Assembly (NCBI RefSeq): GCF_002804065.1
Contig: NZ_CP024955.1
Span: 1,736,001 to 1,800,000, forward strand
DNA length: 64,000 bases
From: Kyrpidia spormannii
Lineage (GTDB): Bacteria; Bacillota; Bacilli; Kyrpidiales; Kyrpidiaceae
Direction: 5' to 3'
In this document: positions 1 to 8,677 of the stretch, piece by piece
Layout of the letters: every line of letters begins with the position of its first letter
How positions within the stretch are numbered: position 1 is the stretch's first letter
Translations under genes and position numbers: made by a program
Notes under the pieces: generated by a model
What the model was told of the DNA's origin: nothing
What the model saw: the letters and a program-made list of their open reading frames with translations, nothing else
Databases searched by the model: none

Positions 1-182
1 ACCAGCAAACCCAGCCCGAGCTTCAGAAAGGATAGCGACAAAGACGGCACGGGAGGGGGCGCCGAAGGGGTGCTGGGAGGAGCGTGACGGACTGCATCTT
101 CCACAGAGTTCGCCACGGCCAAACTCGTACGTGGCCACGCGAGCAACCAACACCACCCGGCAAAAACCAACACGGCCTTCAT
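1..182 (-). CDS. fliO: Flagellar biosynthesis protein FliO/FliZ, N-terminal part
   Basis: This is the 5' end of a gene cut by the window edge. Its ATG overlaps the cheY stop as ATGA. The readable 60 residues start with a signal-like hydrophobic stretch (Met-Lys, then Val/Leu/Phe/Trp-rich to about residue 23). A Pro/Ser-rich spacer follows, and a second hydrophobic run begins near residue 49. FliO proteins are small membrane proteins that help assemble the FliPQR export gate, and in Bacillus the gene follows cheY in the fla/che operon. The call rests on position and topology because the conserved C-terminal part is outside the window. Confidence 0.75.
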   Translation of the reverse strand, partial: MKAVLVFAGWCWLLAWPRTSLAVANSVEDAVRHAPPSTPSAPPPVPSLSLSFLKLGLGLL

Positions 183-541
183 CCCAAAGTCTTGCGGACC
201 GCTTCCAAAACGCGATCCGCCTGAAACGGCTTTACGATAAAATCCTTGGCCCCGGCCTGTATCGCGTCGATCACCATCGCCTGCTGCCCCATTGCCGAGC
301 ACATGATCACTTTCGCCTCCGGATCAATGGCCCGGATCCGCTTGAGCGCCTCGATCCCGTCCATCTCGGGCATCGTAATATCGAGGGTGACAAGATCCGG
401 CCGAAGTTCCTGAAACTTTTCCACAGCCTGGATGCCGTTCACCGCCTCGCCCACCACTTCGTACCCGTGCTTGGTCAGAATCTCCTTGATCATCATGCGC
501 ATGAACGCGGCATCGTCTACGACGAGAACTTTGCGACTCAC
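179..541 (-). CDS. cheY: Chemotaxis response regulator CheY
   Basis: This is a 120-residue stand-alone receiver domain. The acidic pair Asp9-Asp10, phosphoacceptor Asp54, Ser82 and Lys104 are all present, as expected for CheY, which binds the switch protein FliM when phosphorylated. The frame extends upstream to 592, but the GTG at 541 is chosen. It gives the normal CheY N-terminus (VSRKVLVVDD) and is preceded by GGAGGG, which overlaps the fliY stop. The gene sits directly after fliY, whose product dephosphorylates CheY-P, and overlaps fliO by 4 bp. Confidence 0.95.
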   Translation of the reverse strand: MSRKVLVVDDAAFMRMMIKEILTKHGYEVVGEAVNGIQAVEKFQELRPDLVTLDITMPEMDGIEALKRIRAIDPEAKVIMCSAMGQQAMVIDAIQAGAKDFIVKPFQADRVLEAVRKTLG

Positions 542-545
542 CTTC

Positions 546-1733
546 TCACCCTCCCTGCTGTACACCGCGCATTCGATCGCGGGGGTGTACAATGTCTGTC
601 ACCCGCACTCCAAAGTTTTCGTCGATGACCACAACTTCCCCTTTTGCGATCAATTTCTGGTTGACGTAAATATCCACCGGCTCCCCGGCCAGGCGATCCA
701 ATTCCACCACAGATCCCAGGGACCAGCTCAGAACCTCCCGAACAGACTGACGGGTGCGGCCAAGCTCGACACTCACCGTGAGGGATACGTCGAGCAAAAG
801 ATCGAGGTTATCCATCCGGGGCGTTTCGGCACCAGGGGAGTGCAGAGGGCCGAATTCCACCGGCTTGACGACGGTCTGCGCGCTGGCAGCCACCTCGGTT
901 TGGGAGGTCCCGGCTTCGTGATAACCCCCCGGCCGATCCGCCACAGCCTTCTCTTGGGGGGAGACGGTTTGCTGGCCGGAAGCCTCTGTAGGAGACGGGG
1001 CACCTGTCCCTGTGGACGGCTGAGTTCCCGGGGTTTGCGATGGTGCCGTGGCAGAAGGACTCGCACTGTCCTGCGGCCCCATTAGCGCCGTCACCATTTT
1101 CTTGGCGAAGCTGAGAGGAATGATCTGCATGATGTGCGAGTCGATGAGATCAGCGACGATGAGGCGAAAAGCCACCTTCACCACGACTTCTTCTCCGGAA
1201 AACAGCTCCCCCGGCGTTTCCTTTTGAAAATCCACAATTCGGGCCGTGGGCGGCGAAATGTTGATTTTCATGTTAAACATCTGGGACATGGAGGTGGCCG
1301 CCGACCCCATCATCTGGTTCATCGCTTCACTCACCGCACTGAGCTGCAATTCATCGAGCTCGCCTTCCGGGGGAGCTCCTTGACCACCCATCATGAGATC
1401 AGCAATGATCCGGGCGTCCTCCGGGCGGATAAACAAAGCGTTGAGCCCCTCAAAACCCGCGGTATACTGGACCTGCACCGCAACATGGGGCACGGGAAAT
1501 TCGCTGCCCAGTTCCTGGGTTTTGGCCACACTCACCATTGGCGTGGTGATTTCCACCCGTCTATTTAAAAGGGTAGACAGGGCCGTGGCGGCAGTTCCGA
1601 AACTGATGTTGCCAATCTCCCCGAGGGCGTCCCGCTCCATGTCGCTCAGGGTTTCTCCTTGTTGCGGAGGCGTCATGGCCCCTCCTCCCCGAAGAAGCGC
1701 GTCGATTTCATCCTGAGATAACATATCGGACAC
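546..1733 (-). CDS. fliY: Flagellar motor switch phosphatase FliY
   Basis: This is a 395-residue protein with an N-terminal FliM/FliY-type peptide (SQDEIDALL, probable CheY-P docking). A CheC-like core follows with two phosphatase motifs (ERDALGEIGN about residues 33-42, and SEAMNQMMG in the second half). A Pro/Ser/Thr/Gln-rich linker then leads to a C-terminal FliN/SpoA domain (about 315-395). FliY is the Gram-positive C-ring component that dephosphorylates CheY-P. The GTG at 1733 is chosen because AGGGGGTG lies 8 nt upstream. The longer frame to 1811 would run far into fliM. Confidence 0.94.
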   Translation of the reverse strand: MSDMLSQDEIDALLRGGGAMTPPQQGETLSDMERDALGEIGNISFGTAATALSTLLNRRVEITTPMVSVAKTQELGSEFPVPHVAVQVQYTAGFEGLNALFIRPEDARIIADLMMGGQGAPPEGELDELQLSAVSEAMNQMMGSAATSMSQMFNMKINISPPTARIVDFQKETPGELFSGEEVVVKVAFRLIVADLIDSHIMQIIPLSFAKKMVTALMGPQDSASPSATAPSQTPGTQPSTGTGAPSPTEASGQQTVSPQEKAVADRPGGYHEAGTSQTEVAASAQTVVKPVEFGPLHSPGAETPRMDNLDLLLDVSLTVSVELGRTRQSVREVLSWSLGSVVELDRLAGEPVDIYVNQKLIAKGEVVVIDENFGVRVTDIVHPRDRMRGVQQGG

Positions 1734-1734
1734 C

Positions 1735-2733
1735 TTATTCACCCCCTTCGTCATCGGCGATCTCTGTAATTTGAACAGCGAGCCGGCCGTGATCCACTCC
1801 CGGGCGGCCAAGATATTTCACCTTGTCCCCGACATAGATCTCCACGGGCCGGTTCACGGCTTGATGAAGGGGGATGACATCCCCGGCGGAGAGGTGCATC
1901 AAGTCGTAGAAATCGATCGAGGTCCTTCCCAAAACCGCCCGGATTTCCACCGGGGCAGCCCGCAAACGTTCCCGCAGCGCCTCCTCTCTCGCAGGATCCA
2001 GTGCCCGGTGCACCTGCCCCATGCCCAGCATGTGCTGTGAACTCAGTTTCGGCAACAACCGCTCCAAGGTCAGATGGGGCATACATATGTGCATTAAACC
2101 GGTGGTCTCCATAATCCGCATACTGACGGAGACCACGGCCACCGTATCATTGGGCGCCGCAATCTGGAGAAACTGGGGATTAAATTCGATAAAAGACAGA
2201 GTCGGCCGCAAGTCCTCCACAATGCCCTTCCACGCATCGCCCAACACTTCGAGAGATCGGCTCCACGACCGTTCGAACACTGTAGTCTCAATTTCCGTAA
2301 ACGCCCGGGCGCCGGCCAGTTCCAACCCTGGCCCTCCGAGGAGGCGATCGAGCATGACAAAGGCGACGTCCGGTCCAATCCCGATCACCCACCGCCCGCT
2401 GAGCGGAGCCAGATCCACCACGAGCAAGGTCGAAAGATGCGGCATGGAGCGAATAAACTCCTCGTAGGGCAGTTGCTCGACAGAGATGACATCCAGGTGC
2501 ATCCAGGTCCGCAACTGTGCCGAAAAATACGTGCTGAGCATCCGCGCGTAGTTCTCGTAGATCCGGGTCAGACTGCGCAGTTGATCTTTCGAAAATCGCA
2601 TGGCCCGTTTGAAGTCATAGACACGGATCCTGCGCTGCTCTTCTTCCTCCTTCATGGCTTCCGCCGAAACCTCGCCGGAACTCAAGGCCTGTAAAAGGGC
2701 GTCGATCTCTCGTTGCGACAGGACGTCCGCCAC
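1735..2733 (-). CDS. fliM: Flagellar motor switch protein FliM
   Basis: This is a 332-residue protein with the FliM N-terminal CheY-binding peptide (LSQREIDALL), a CheC-like middle domain including RLLGGPG, and a C-terminal SpoA domain (VEIRAVLGRTSIDFYDLMHLSAGD region) that pairs with FliN/FliY. It forms the middle tier of the C-ring and receives CheY-P to reverse rotation. It lies between fliL and fliY in the fla/che order seen in Bacillus. Its 3' end supplies the ribosome-binding site of fliY. Confidence 0.96.
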   Translation of the reverse strand: MADVLSQREIDALLQALSSGEVSAEAMKEEEEQRRIRVYDFKRAMRFSKDQLRSLTRIYENYARMLSTYFSAQLRTWMHLDVISVEQLPYEEFIRSMPHLSTLLVVDLAPLSGRWVIGIGPDVAFVMLDRLLGGPGLELAGARAFTEIETTVFERSWSRSLEVLGDAWKGIVEDLRPTLSFIEFNPQFLQIAAPNDTVAVVSVSMRIMETTGLMHICMPHLTLERLLPKLSSQHMLGMGQVHRALDPAREEALRERLRAAPVEIRAVLGRTSIDFYDLMHLSAGDVIPLHQAVNRPVEIYVGDKVKYLGRPGVDHGRLAVQITEIADDEGGE

Positions 2734-2747
2734 GCCTCGTCACCCCC

Positions 2748-3191
2748 TTACTGAACGATGATGGAGGGAAAATATACTTGCGTCACTCGACCATTGTGAA
2801 GGAGCTCGTTGACCCTCTTCATGATGTCCCCTTTCAGCTTTTCCTGCCCTTGGGGCTGGTCGAGATCTTCCCGTTTCCAGGAATGAAGAATATCGTTCAC
2901 TGCATCCTGGATCTCCACTTTTCTCAGTTCGAGCTCGCCCTTCGCCTGGTCGGAGCTCGCCTGAAGGGAGATGCTCAACTGAATGACACTTCCCCCGGCG
3001 AGGTTGGTGGTCATTTGGGGCAGGTCATAGCGCGTTTTGGCGAGATCGGCCGCCGTCGGCGGACCCGAGGAAGTCGCCCGAGACCCGATGACATACCACG
3101 CTCCCACGGCCACCGCCGCGGCCAGCACCACGATTAACGCCCATGTCAGCGCTTTACTCGTCGCGACTCCCCCCTTCCCGTCGGTGTCCAC
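2748..3191 (-). CDS. fliL: Flagellar basal body-associated protein FliL
   Basis: This is a 147-residue protein with a single N-terminal membrane segment (about 16-36) and an extracytoplasmic FliL domain rich in acidic and basic residues. FliL is associated with stator function near the basal body. The start is a GTG inside the end of flbD, with a 38-bp overlap. No good SD precedes it, but no other in-frame start retains the membrane helix, so translation is probably coupled to flbD. Confidence 0.9.
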   Translation of the reverse strand: MDTDGKGGVATSKALTWALIVVLAAAVAVGAWYVIGSRATSSGPPTAADLAKTRYDLPQMTTNLAGGSVIQLSISLQASSDQAKGELELRKVEIQDAVNDILHSWKREDLDQPQGQEKLKGDIMKRVNELLHNGRVTQVYFPSIIVQ

Positions 3192-3384
3192 GGATGCCGC
3201 GCACCAGGCCGATGCTCCGATAGTAATCGGTCACCCGATCGGCAATTTCCCCCACCGTTTCCCGGACGACCAATTTTCGTCCGGTAGACAAGGTCACCAC
3301 TGTATCCGGGCTGGCCTCCACCGACTCAATGAGCAAGGCGTTCACCCAAACTTCCGAGCCATTCAATCGGGTCAACGGAATCAC
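3154..3384 (-). CDS. swrD: FlbD/SwrD family flagellar protein
   Basis: This is a small 76-residue protein with the typical start MIPLTRLNGSEVWVN, the IE.VE..PDTVV.L..G.K motif and a basic tail. In Bacillus the equivalent SwrD raises flagellar power and swarming. The gene lies between flgE and fliL as in Bacillus. Its last 38 bp overlap fliL. Confidence 0.9.
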   Translation of the reverse strand: MIPLTRLNGSEVWVNALLIESVEASPDTVVTLSTGRKLVVRETVGEIADRVTDYYRSIGLVRGIRGHRREGGSRDE

Positions 3385-3430
3385 AGTCTCTCACCCGGCC
3401 CGGTGGACCGAGGTAGAATGTCCGTGGTCA

Positions 3431-4228
3431 TCACCGTTTCAGGTTGACGACCTCTTGCAGCATCTGGTCGTCACTGGTGATCGTTCGGGCATTGGCCTGG
3501 AACGCCCGCTGGGCAATGATCATTTCGGTAAACTCGTTCGTTAAATCCACGTTTGACATCTCCAGGGCACCGGACGTGATGCTGCCGAAAACCCCTTGAT
3601 TCGGGGCTTGCACATCCGCCGTTCCGGAGTTTGTGGTCTCCACATACAGGTTGTTCCCGATCTTTTGCAGGCCTTCGGGGTTGGCGAAATTGGCAAGCCC
3701 AATCTGGGCAGCCGTTTGGGTGGTCCCGTCGTCCAGCAGGCAGTTGACATTGCCGTTTTTATCGATGGAAACACTTTTGGTGTTATCGGGCACTTGGATA
3801 GGGGCCCCTCCCGTATCTAGAACAAACAACCCCTCCGAGGTCACGAGGTTCCGATTACTGTCAATGTGGAAATTTCCCGCCCGTGTATAGGCCTGGGTGG
3901 CCCCATCTGGGAGTTGGACCACGAAAAAGCCGTTGCCGTCAATGGCCAGATCTGTAGGCACCCCGGTCATCATCGGAGCTCCGGGAGTCATCGGCGTATC
4001 GATGCTCGCCAACCCTACCCCGAGCCCCACCTGCTGGGGATTCGAGCCTCCGGTCGTGTTCCCAGGCGCCGTAGCCCCGGAAAGAGTCTGGCTCATCAGG
4101 TCGTGAAACATGACCCGGCTCGCTTTGAAGCCCACCGTGTTGACGTTGGCGATGTTGTTGCCGATCACGTCCATCTTGGTTTGAAATCCACGCATGCCCA
4201 AAACCGCTGAGTATAACGATCGCATCAT
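3431..4228 (-). CDS. flgE: Flagellar hook protein FlgE (short Gram-positive form)
   Basis: This 265-residue protein has the rod/hook N-terminal motif (SLYSAVLGMRGFQTKMDVIGNN, with the ANVNTVGFKASR signature) and the C-terminal heptad helix (NVDLTNEFTEMIIAQRAFQANARTI). The length equals the Bacillus hook protein (about 264), formerly called FlgG, and the gene follows flgD, so hook rather than distal rod is preferred. Distinction from FlgG rests on position. ATG-ATG start; GGGG lies about 10 nt before the first ATG. Confidence 0.88.
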   Translation of the reverse strand: MMRSLYSAVLGMRGFQTKMDVIGNNIANVNTVGFKASRVMFHDLMSQTLSGATAPGNTTGGSNPQQVGLGVGLASIDTPMTPGAPMMTGVPTDLAIDGNGFFVVQLPDGATQAYTRAGNFHIDSNRNLVTSEGLFVLDTGGAPIQVPDNTKSVSIDKNGNVNCLLDDGTTQTAAQIGLANFANPEGLQKIGNNLYVETTNSGTADVQAPNQGVFGSITSGALEMSNVDLTNEFTEMIIAQRAFQANARTITSDDQMLQEVVNLKR

Positions 4229-4280
4229 AGCCGCTCATCCCCTTTCGCAGATTCACTCCCCAGAAGCATTCAGGCCTTGC

Positions 4281-4736
4281 TTAAACCCCGGTGCCTCCAC
4301 CCGCCACATTCGTGCCGTCACCGACCCCCAGAATCGAACTCCACGGAACGGGGAGACCACCGAGATCGAGGTAGACCAGGCCATCTTTGAGCTGCACGCC
4401 TTGAGCGACCCCGGACTGGATGTTTCCTTTTTCGTCGAGGTAAGAAATCCGCTTCCCGATCCACTCCGCCGCCGCTTGCATCTCGGTGGCTGTCGCGGCC
4501 TGCTCCTGAGCCTGGGCCACATTGGTCATTTGTTCAAGGGCCGAAAACTGAGCGAGTTGGGAGATAAACTGTGTACTGTCCATCGGCTGGAGCGGGTCTT
4601 GGTTTTTCAACTGAGCGACCAATAATTGAAGAAAGGAATTTTTATCGAGCTGACTCTTGGGATTGATCACGGAGGTCGGGCTGGCATATCCCGAAGAGTT
4701 TGCCGCGTTCATCCCCGTCGCCGCCACTTCGCTCAT
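4281..4736 (-). CDS. flgD: Flagellar hook cap assembly protein FlgD
   Basis: This 151-residue protein has the FlgD N-terminal signature (LDKNSFLQLLVAQLKNQDP, then MDSTQFISQLAQFSALEQM). FlgD caps the growing hook so FlgE can polymerise. The ATG at 4736 is used because AAAGGGGG lies in front of it and the family motif starts soon after. A longer frame to 4778 would overlap fliK. It is short relative to enterobacterial FlgD (about 230) but similar to Bacillus forms, with only a stub of the C-terminal Ig-like region. Confidence 0.93.
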   Translation of the reverse strand: MSEVAATGMNAANSSGYASPTSVINPKSQLDKNSFLQLLVAQLKNQDPLQPMDSTQFISQLAQFSALEQMTNVAQAQEQAATATEMQAAAEWIGKRISYLDEKGNIQSGVAQGVQLKDGLVYLDLGGLPVPWSSILGVGDGTNVAGGGTGV

Positions 4737-4774
4737 GTCGTTTCCCCCTTTCGCGGTCCTGGACCTGGACCTCT

Positions 4775-6265
4775 TCACACCATCGCTTCAAAGCCCGAGG
4801 TCCCCGATAATCGTACGGCAGTCCCCGCCGCCGAAGGATAGTCACCGGGCCCCTCCACCCCTTCATTCCTGACTCCCGCCCCTTCCGTCCCGCGGCCGGC
4901 GACCGGTGGCTGGAAACCGGAATGGGGCTGCCCTTGTCCAGTGCCCGTCCCCCCAGTGAACGCGGCACCGGAACCAGTTCCTCCGCTCATGATCGGGGTA
5001 CCCCCCACGTCCAGGCGTTGGACCGGGATGTGGTTTTGTTGCAAATGGTGAATCAGTTGCATGGATTGTTGCTGAATCATCGCCTGGGTTTCCGGAGAGG
5101 CCGCGTGAATCTGCACATGTAACCGGCCTTCCACATCCATGTGGGCAATGACCTGTACCGGCCCGAGATCGGCTGGCACTACCGTCACGCGAAGGGTCGC
5201 GCTCTCCCCAGGTCGCCAGGCGCGGTTCGCGAGGTTTGCCCCCACCGCATCAGCCAGTCCTTCACTGGGCACATTCGTCAGGACAGTTGGAGGTTCCTGC
5301 ATTCCCTGACCTGGAAAAGGCCCCCCGGAGAGTCCTGCGACCAGGGAATCGTCACCTGCCAGTCGCCCGGCCCCCGAGTCAATGGAAACTGCGCGGTGCG
5401 AAGGCGCATCCGATGCTGCCTTCGCCGCCTTTGCCTGGAAAGAGCTGTCGCTAAGAAGGTCGGTGCGCCCCTCCCGGGCGGCGAGTGCCTGGACCGTGGG
5501 TGGATCCTGCGGAATCCCCCGGCGCCAAGCCTCAACCCCTACCACTGCATTCCCGATATCCTCGGCCCCTTGGAGCTGGGCCGGTCCGCCAAGGCCAATG
5601 GCCTTGTGAGTGGCACCTGCTTTCCCCGACTGGTCGATGGTTCCCGGTGAGGCGGTCAAAACCTTCCCACCTTGAGGAAGAGCCCCCACACCCGAGTTCT
5701 GCCCGCCCGTTCCTTGCAGCGGGGCGGAAGAAAGGCGGTCTTGGACGGCATTTTTCCGGGTGATCCCCCCTTCCCCCGGTGCCCCCGATCCATCCGGCGC
5801 ATCGGCGATGGAAGGGCGGTTCTCGGCTTTTCCCTTCTCTGACAAAACGGCAAGTTGAAATGGAGACGGAGCGGATTGAGAGCCCTTGCCAGGCATCGAA
5901 GCACTGCCAAGTATCTCCCCGCCTCTTTTCCCTTCACCAGCCCGCACCCCGGACGCCGACGCATGGGATCCAGGGAATACAACGGAGGCGCCTCCGGGAT
6001 ACAGGGGAGAGTTACCCGATTCCTGGACCGCCTCGCCGGGCAATCGTTTCTTCTTCCCGGTGGTCTTTCCGCCCCTTCCCAATTGTCCTTTTCCCGGCAA
6101 ATGACTCTCTAACACCCGGGTAAAGCGGCGCGCCCCTTTCACCTGGGACTCCGCTGGATCGTGTGGAACCCCCGCACCGATCGCCGCCGACGACTTTCCC
6201 GAGGTAGGCTGGCCCTCCTCCCGGGGCGACCGGATGGTCGCCCCACTGATGGTCGCTTCGCTCAT
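4775..6265 (-). CDS. fliK: Flagellar hook-length control protein FliK
   Basis: This 496-residue protein is Gly/Ala/Pro/Ser-rich and low in complexity over its first 330 residues. Only the C-terminal FliK domain is conserved (TLRVTVVPADLGPVQV, then ETQAMIQQQSMQLIHHLQQN and the I.V..LDV segment). FliK measures hook length and switches the export substrate class. The ATG overlaps the stop of the motE-like gene as ATGA, with GGAGGG in front. The variable N-terminal region is normal for the family. Confidence 0.9.
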   Translation of the reverse strand: MSEATISGATIRSPREEGQPTSGKSSAAIGAGVPHDPAESQVKGARRFTRVLESHLPGKGQLGRGGKTTGKKKRLPGEAVQESGNSPLYPGGASVVFPGSHASASGVRAGEGKRGGEILGSASMPGKGSQSAPSPFQLAVLSEKGKAENRPSIADAPDGSGAPGEGGITRKNAVQDRLSSAPLQGTGGQNSGVGALPQGGKVLTASPGTIDQSGKAGATHKAIGLGGPAQLQGAEDIGNAVVGVEAWRRGIPQDPPTVQALAAREGRTDLLSDSSFQAKAAKAASDAPSHRAVSIDSGAGRLAGDDSLVAGLSGGPFPGQGMQEPPTVLTNVPSEGLADAVGANLANRAWRPGESATLRVTVVPADLGPVQVIAHMDVEGRLHVQIHAASPETQAMIQQQSMQLIHHLQQNHIPVQRLDVGGTPIMSGGTGSGAAFTGGTGTGQGQPHSGFQPPVAGRGTEGAGVRNEGVEGPGDYPSAAGTAVRLSGTSGFEAMV

Positions 6266-6915
6266 TGACCCGCCCTCCCCATGATCTGAATCACAGCCGC
6301 CGCCGTCTTCGGGTCCATTTTCTCAAGGATGGCAGCCCGATCGTCTGTCGATAACCCTTGGAGGGCTGCCGCCGCCTCTTGAGGGGTCATTTGCTGCAAA
6401 ATAGCCGCGGCCTTCGTGGGCACCATGGACCCGTAAACCTGGTTCACATCCTGGGCGGCACCCGGCTGTGAGGGGACTGGCGCCCCTGAAGCCGTCCCGC
6501 CTCCTGCCGCCCCGGATGCAGCTCCTCCCACAGATCCCGGGGGCCCGGGCATTCCCGGGGCCGCCCCTGCCGTCGTCGTCCCCCCGGGGCCCGGAGCCCC
6601 CGAGGCCCCGCCCGAGTTCCCGGAGCCTTGGGCAGAAGCCCGGGCTTGTTGTAACTGCCTCTTGGCATCGTCCAACTGGGCTTGCAGCGCACTCACCTGG
6701 GCCCGAAGCGCATCGATTTCCGCTTGGGCGCCCGCCGCCGGAGCTGATCGGTTCGTTGGGAACAACCCTTGCACCACGCCGAGAGCCGTATTTTTGACCC
6801 GGGTGACGACGGGAAAACCGAGGAGGGAGAGGACGATACCAGAGATCAACAAGGTGAGCACCAGGGCCATGGCGGCCACGGCGATCATCCATCGGAGGGA
6901 AAGCCGCGCCGTCAT
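6262..6915 (-). CDS. MotE/YlxF-like membrane protein
   Basis: This 217-residue protein has one N-terminal membrane helix (about 9-33), a coiled coil (EIDALRAQVSALQAQLDDAK region), a long Gly/Pro/Ala linker, and a C-terminal MgtE-N-like helical repeat (KAAAILQQMTPQEAAAALQG, then DRAAILEKMDPKTAAAVIQ). This is the architecture of MotE-type stator chaperones and of B. subtilis YlxF, found between fliJ and fliK. It overlaps fliJ and fliK by 4 bp each. A role in stator or export-apparatus stability is inferred from the family. Confidence 0.82.
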   Translation of the reverse strand: MTARLSLRWMIAVAAMALVLTLLISGIVLSLLGFPVVTRVKNTALGVVQGLFPTNRSAPAAGAQAEIDALRAQVSALQAQLDDAKRQLQQARASAQGSGNSGGASGAPGPGGTTTAGAAPGMPGPPGSVGGAASGAAGGGTASGAPVPSQPGAAQDVNQVYGSMVPTKAAAILQQMTPQEAAAALQGLSTDDRAAILEKMDPKTAAAVIQIMGRAGQ

Positions 6916-7349
6916 CCTTCCCCACGCTCCCCGGCCAGGCGAAGCAGAAATGCTTCCTCCCGGTCCTTTTCTTCACGTCGCTCCCGGCAGTGCCGCTCTT
7001 CTTCGGCTGCGCGTTCCTCCAACATTCCCCACGTCTTTGCCCACTTCCACTGGTCTAAAGTTGCTTCTCGGCACTGTTCCACTTTCCGCTCTGCCGCATC
7101 CAGCTGGTTTCCCAGTTCTGCAACTCGACCGGCGACAAAGGCTGCCCAATGTTGCCATAAGGTCCATTCCGCCGACGAGATCGACGCCTGGCGGGGGGCT
7201 GCCGCCTCCATCAATCTACCGGACCAAGCGTCCCTCGCCTGATGCACAGCGTCCCGGCGTCGGGCGGCCTCCTCCAACTCGCTGACCCGGACCTGAAGCA
7301 GTCGCTCTTGCACTTCGCGAACCCGAGCTGCCCGTTTTGCGCTTCTCAT
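6912..7349 (-). CDS. fliJ: Flagellar export chaperone FliJ
   Basis: This 145-residue protein is almost wholly charged coiled coil (AARVREVQERLLQVRVSELE at the start), as in FliJ, the central stalk that links the FliI hexamer to the FlhA export gate. Sequence conservation in this family is low, so the call also uses the length and the position between fliI and the motE-like gene. It overlaps both neighbours by 4 bp, which suggests translational coupling. Confidence 0.88.
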   Translation of the reverse strand: MRSAKRAARVREVQERLLQVRVSELEEAARRRDAVHQARDAWSGRLMEAAAPRQASISSAEWTLWQHWAAFVAGRVAELGNQLDAAERKVEQCREATLDQWKWAKTWGMLEERAAEEERHCRERREEKDREEAFLLRLAGERGEG

Positions 7350-8671
7350 CCGCCGCCCTCCTCGTTGAACATCTCCACGAGCTGGCGTACCGCGTCGCCC
7401 ATGTCACTTCTCACATCGCGATTCTGGGCCAGGTACGCCCACATTCGAGGTCTAAGGCGCAGAGCGGTGTCTACCTCTCGTCGGGTCCCCTCGCGATAGG
7501 CACCGATTTGAATCAAATCTTCCGCTTCTTCGTACGCCGCCAACAGGGCTTTAAACCGGGCTGCAGCCCGGATGTGACCTGTCTCCGCCACTTGATTCAT
7601 GAGGCGACTGGTACTCGCCGTTACATCGATGGCGGGATACAGCCCCTGTTGGGCGATTTTCCTGGATAATACGATGTGACCGTCCAGAATGCCCCGCACG
7701 GCATCCGCGATGGGTTCGTTAAAATCGTCCCCTTCCACCAAGACGGTGTAAAAGGCGGTAATCGAGCCGGTACGGGCAGTTCCCGTGCGCTCCAACAGTT
7801 TTGGCAGGGCAGCGAAGACCGAAGGGGTGTAGCCCCGGGCGGTGGGGGGTTCGCCGGCGGCCAATCCCACCTCGCGGCAGGCCATGGCAAAACGGGTTAC
7901 AGAGTCCATCAACAACAGAACCCGTCGTCCCTGGCGCCGGAACCGCTCCGCCATGGCTGTGGCCGTGAGCGCCCCTTTGATCCGCATCAAGGGCGGCTGA
8001 TCGGATGTCGCAGCCACCACCACCGCCCTTTTTCGCCCTTCTTCATCCAACTCCCGGGCGATAAAATCCTGCACTTCCCTTCCTCGCTCACCAATCAGGC
8101 CAATCACCGTCACGTCCGCTTCGGTATAACGGGCGATCATCCCTAAAAGGGTGCTTTTCCCCACCCCACTCCCGGCGAAAATGCCGATCCTCTGGCCTTG
8201 TCCCACCGTGAGCAGCCCGTCGATCGCCCTCACGCCCACGGACAAGGGCTGGTTCACCGGGGTTCGAGCCATGGGTGGCGGGGGAGGCTGCTCGATGGGA
8301 TCTTGAAATTCCCCCGCCACCGGCCCGAGCCCGTCGATGGGCCGGCCGAGTCCGTCGAGAACCCGCCCCAAAATGCCCGGCCCAGTGGGTACCCGGAGGC
8401 CTTCGGACACCACCTTCACCACGGCGCCGTTGTGGATGCGGTCCAGGTCGGAGAAGGGCATCAGAATGAGCCGGCGGTTCCGGAAGCCCACGACCTCCGC
8501 AAAACGCGGCCCGGCGTCCGTTTCAATCGAGCAGAGATCTCCCACCCGCGCCACGGGACCGTTCGATTCCACCGTCATGCCTACCGCTTGGGCGACCCGC
8601 CCGGAAACCCTCCACAGGGGGGAGCGGCGAAGAGTTTCGCAATACGCGTTGGTGTCCCAACTTTCCTGCAC
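7346..8671 (-). CDS. fliI: Flagellum-specific ATPase FliI
   Basis: This 441-residue F1-beta-like ATPase has Walker A GIFAGSGVGKSTLLG, Walker B VLLLMDSVTRFAMA and the export-ATPase motif GYTPSVFAALPKLLERTG. It energises type III export of flagellar subunits together with FliH and FliJ. The start is GTG with GGGGTG upstream. The frame begins six bases after the fliH stop and ends overlapping fliJ. Confidence 0.97.
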   Translation of the reverse strand: MQESWDTNAYCETLRRSPLWRVSGRVAQAVGMTVESNGPVARVGDLCSIETDAGPRFAEVVGFRNRRLILMPFSDLDRIHNGAVVKVVSEGLRVPTGPGILGRVLDGLGRPIDGLGPVAGEFQDPIEQPPPPPMARTPVNQPLSVGVRAIDGLLTVGQGQRIGIFAGSGVGKSTLLGMIARYTEADVTVIGLIGERGREVQDFIARELDEEGRKRAVVVAATSDQPPLMRIKGALTATAMAERFRRQGRRVLLLMDSVTRFAMACREVGLAAGEPPTARGYTPSVFAALPKLLERTGTARTGSITAFYTVLVEGDDFNEPIADAVRGILDGHIVLSRKIAQQGLYPAIDVTASTSRLMNQVAETGHIRAAARFKALLAAYEEAEDLIQIGAYREGTRREVDTALRLRPRMWAYLAQNRDVRSDMGDAVRQLVEMFNEEGGG

Positions 8672-8677
8672 CGGCTT

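Noticed and set aside
131-628. 165-codon plus-strand frame over cheY
   Set aside because: It mirrors the intact cheY and fliO frames, has no SD and encodes a His/Arg-rich sequence typical of antisense readings of GC-rich genes.
5141-5650. 169-codon plus-strand frame over fliK
   Set aside because: It is antisense to the low-complexity region of fliK, with no recognisable domain or ribosome-binding site.
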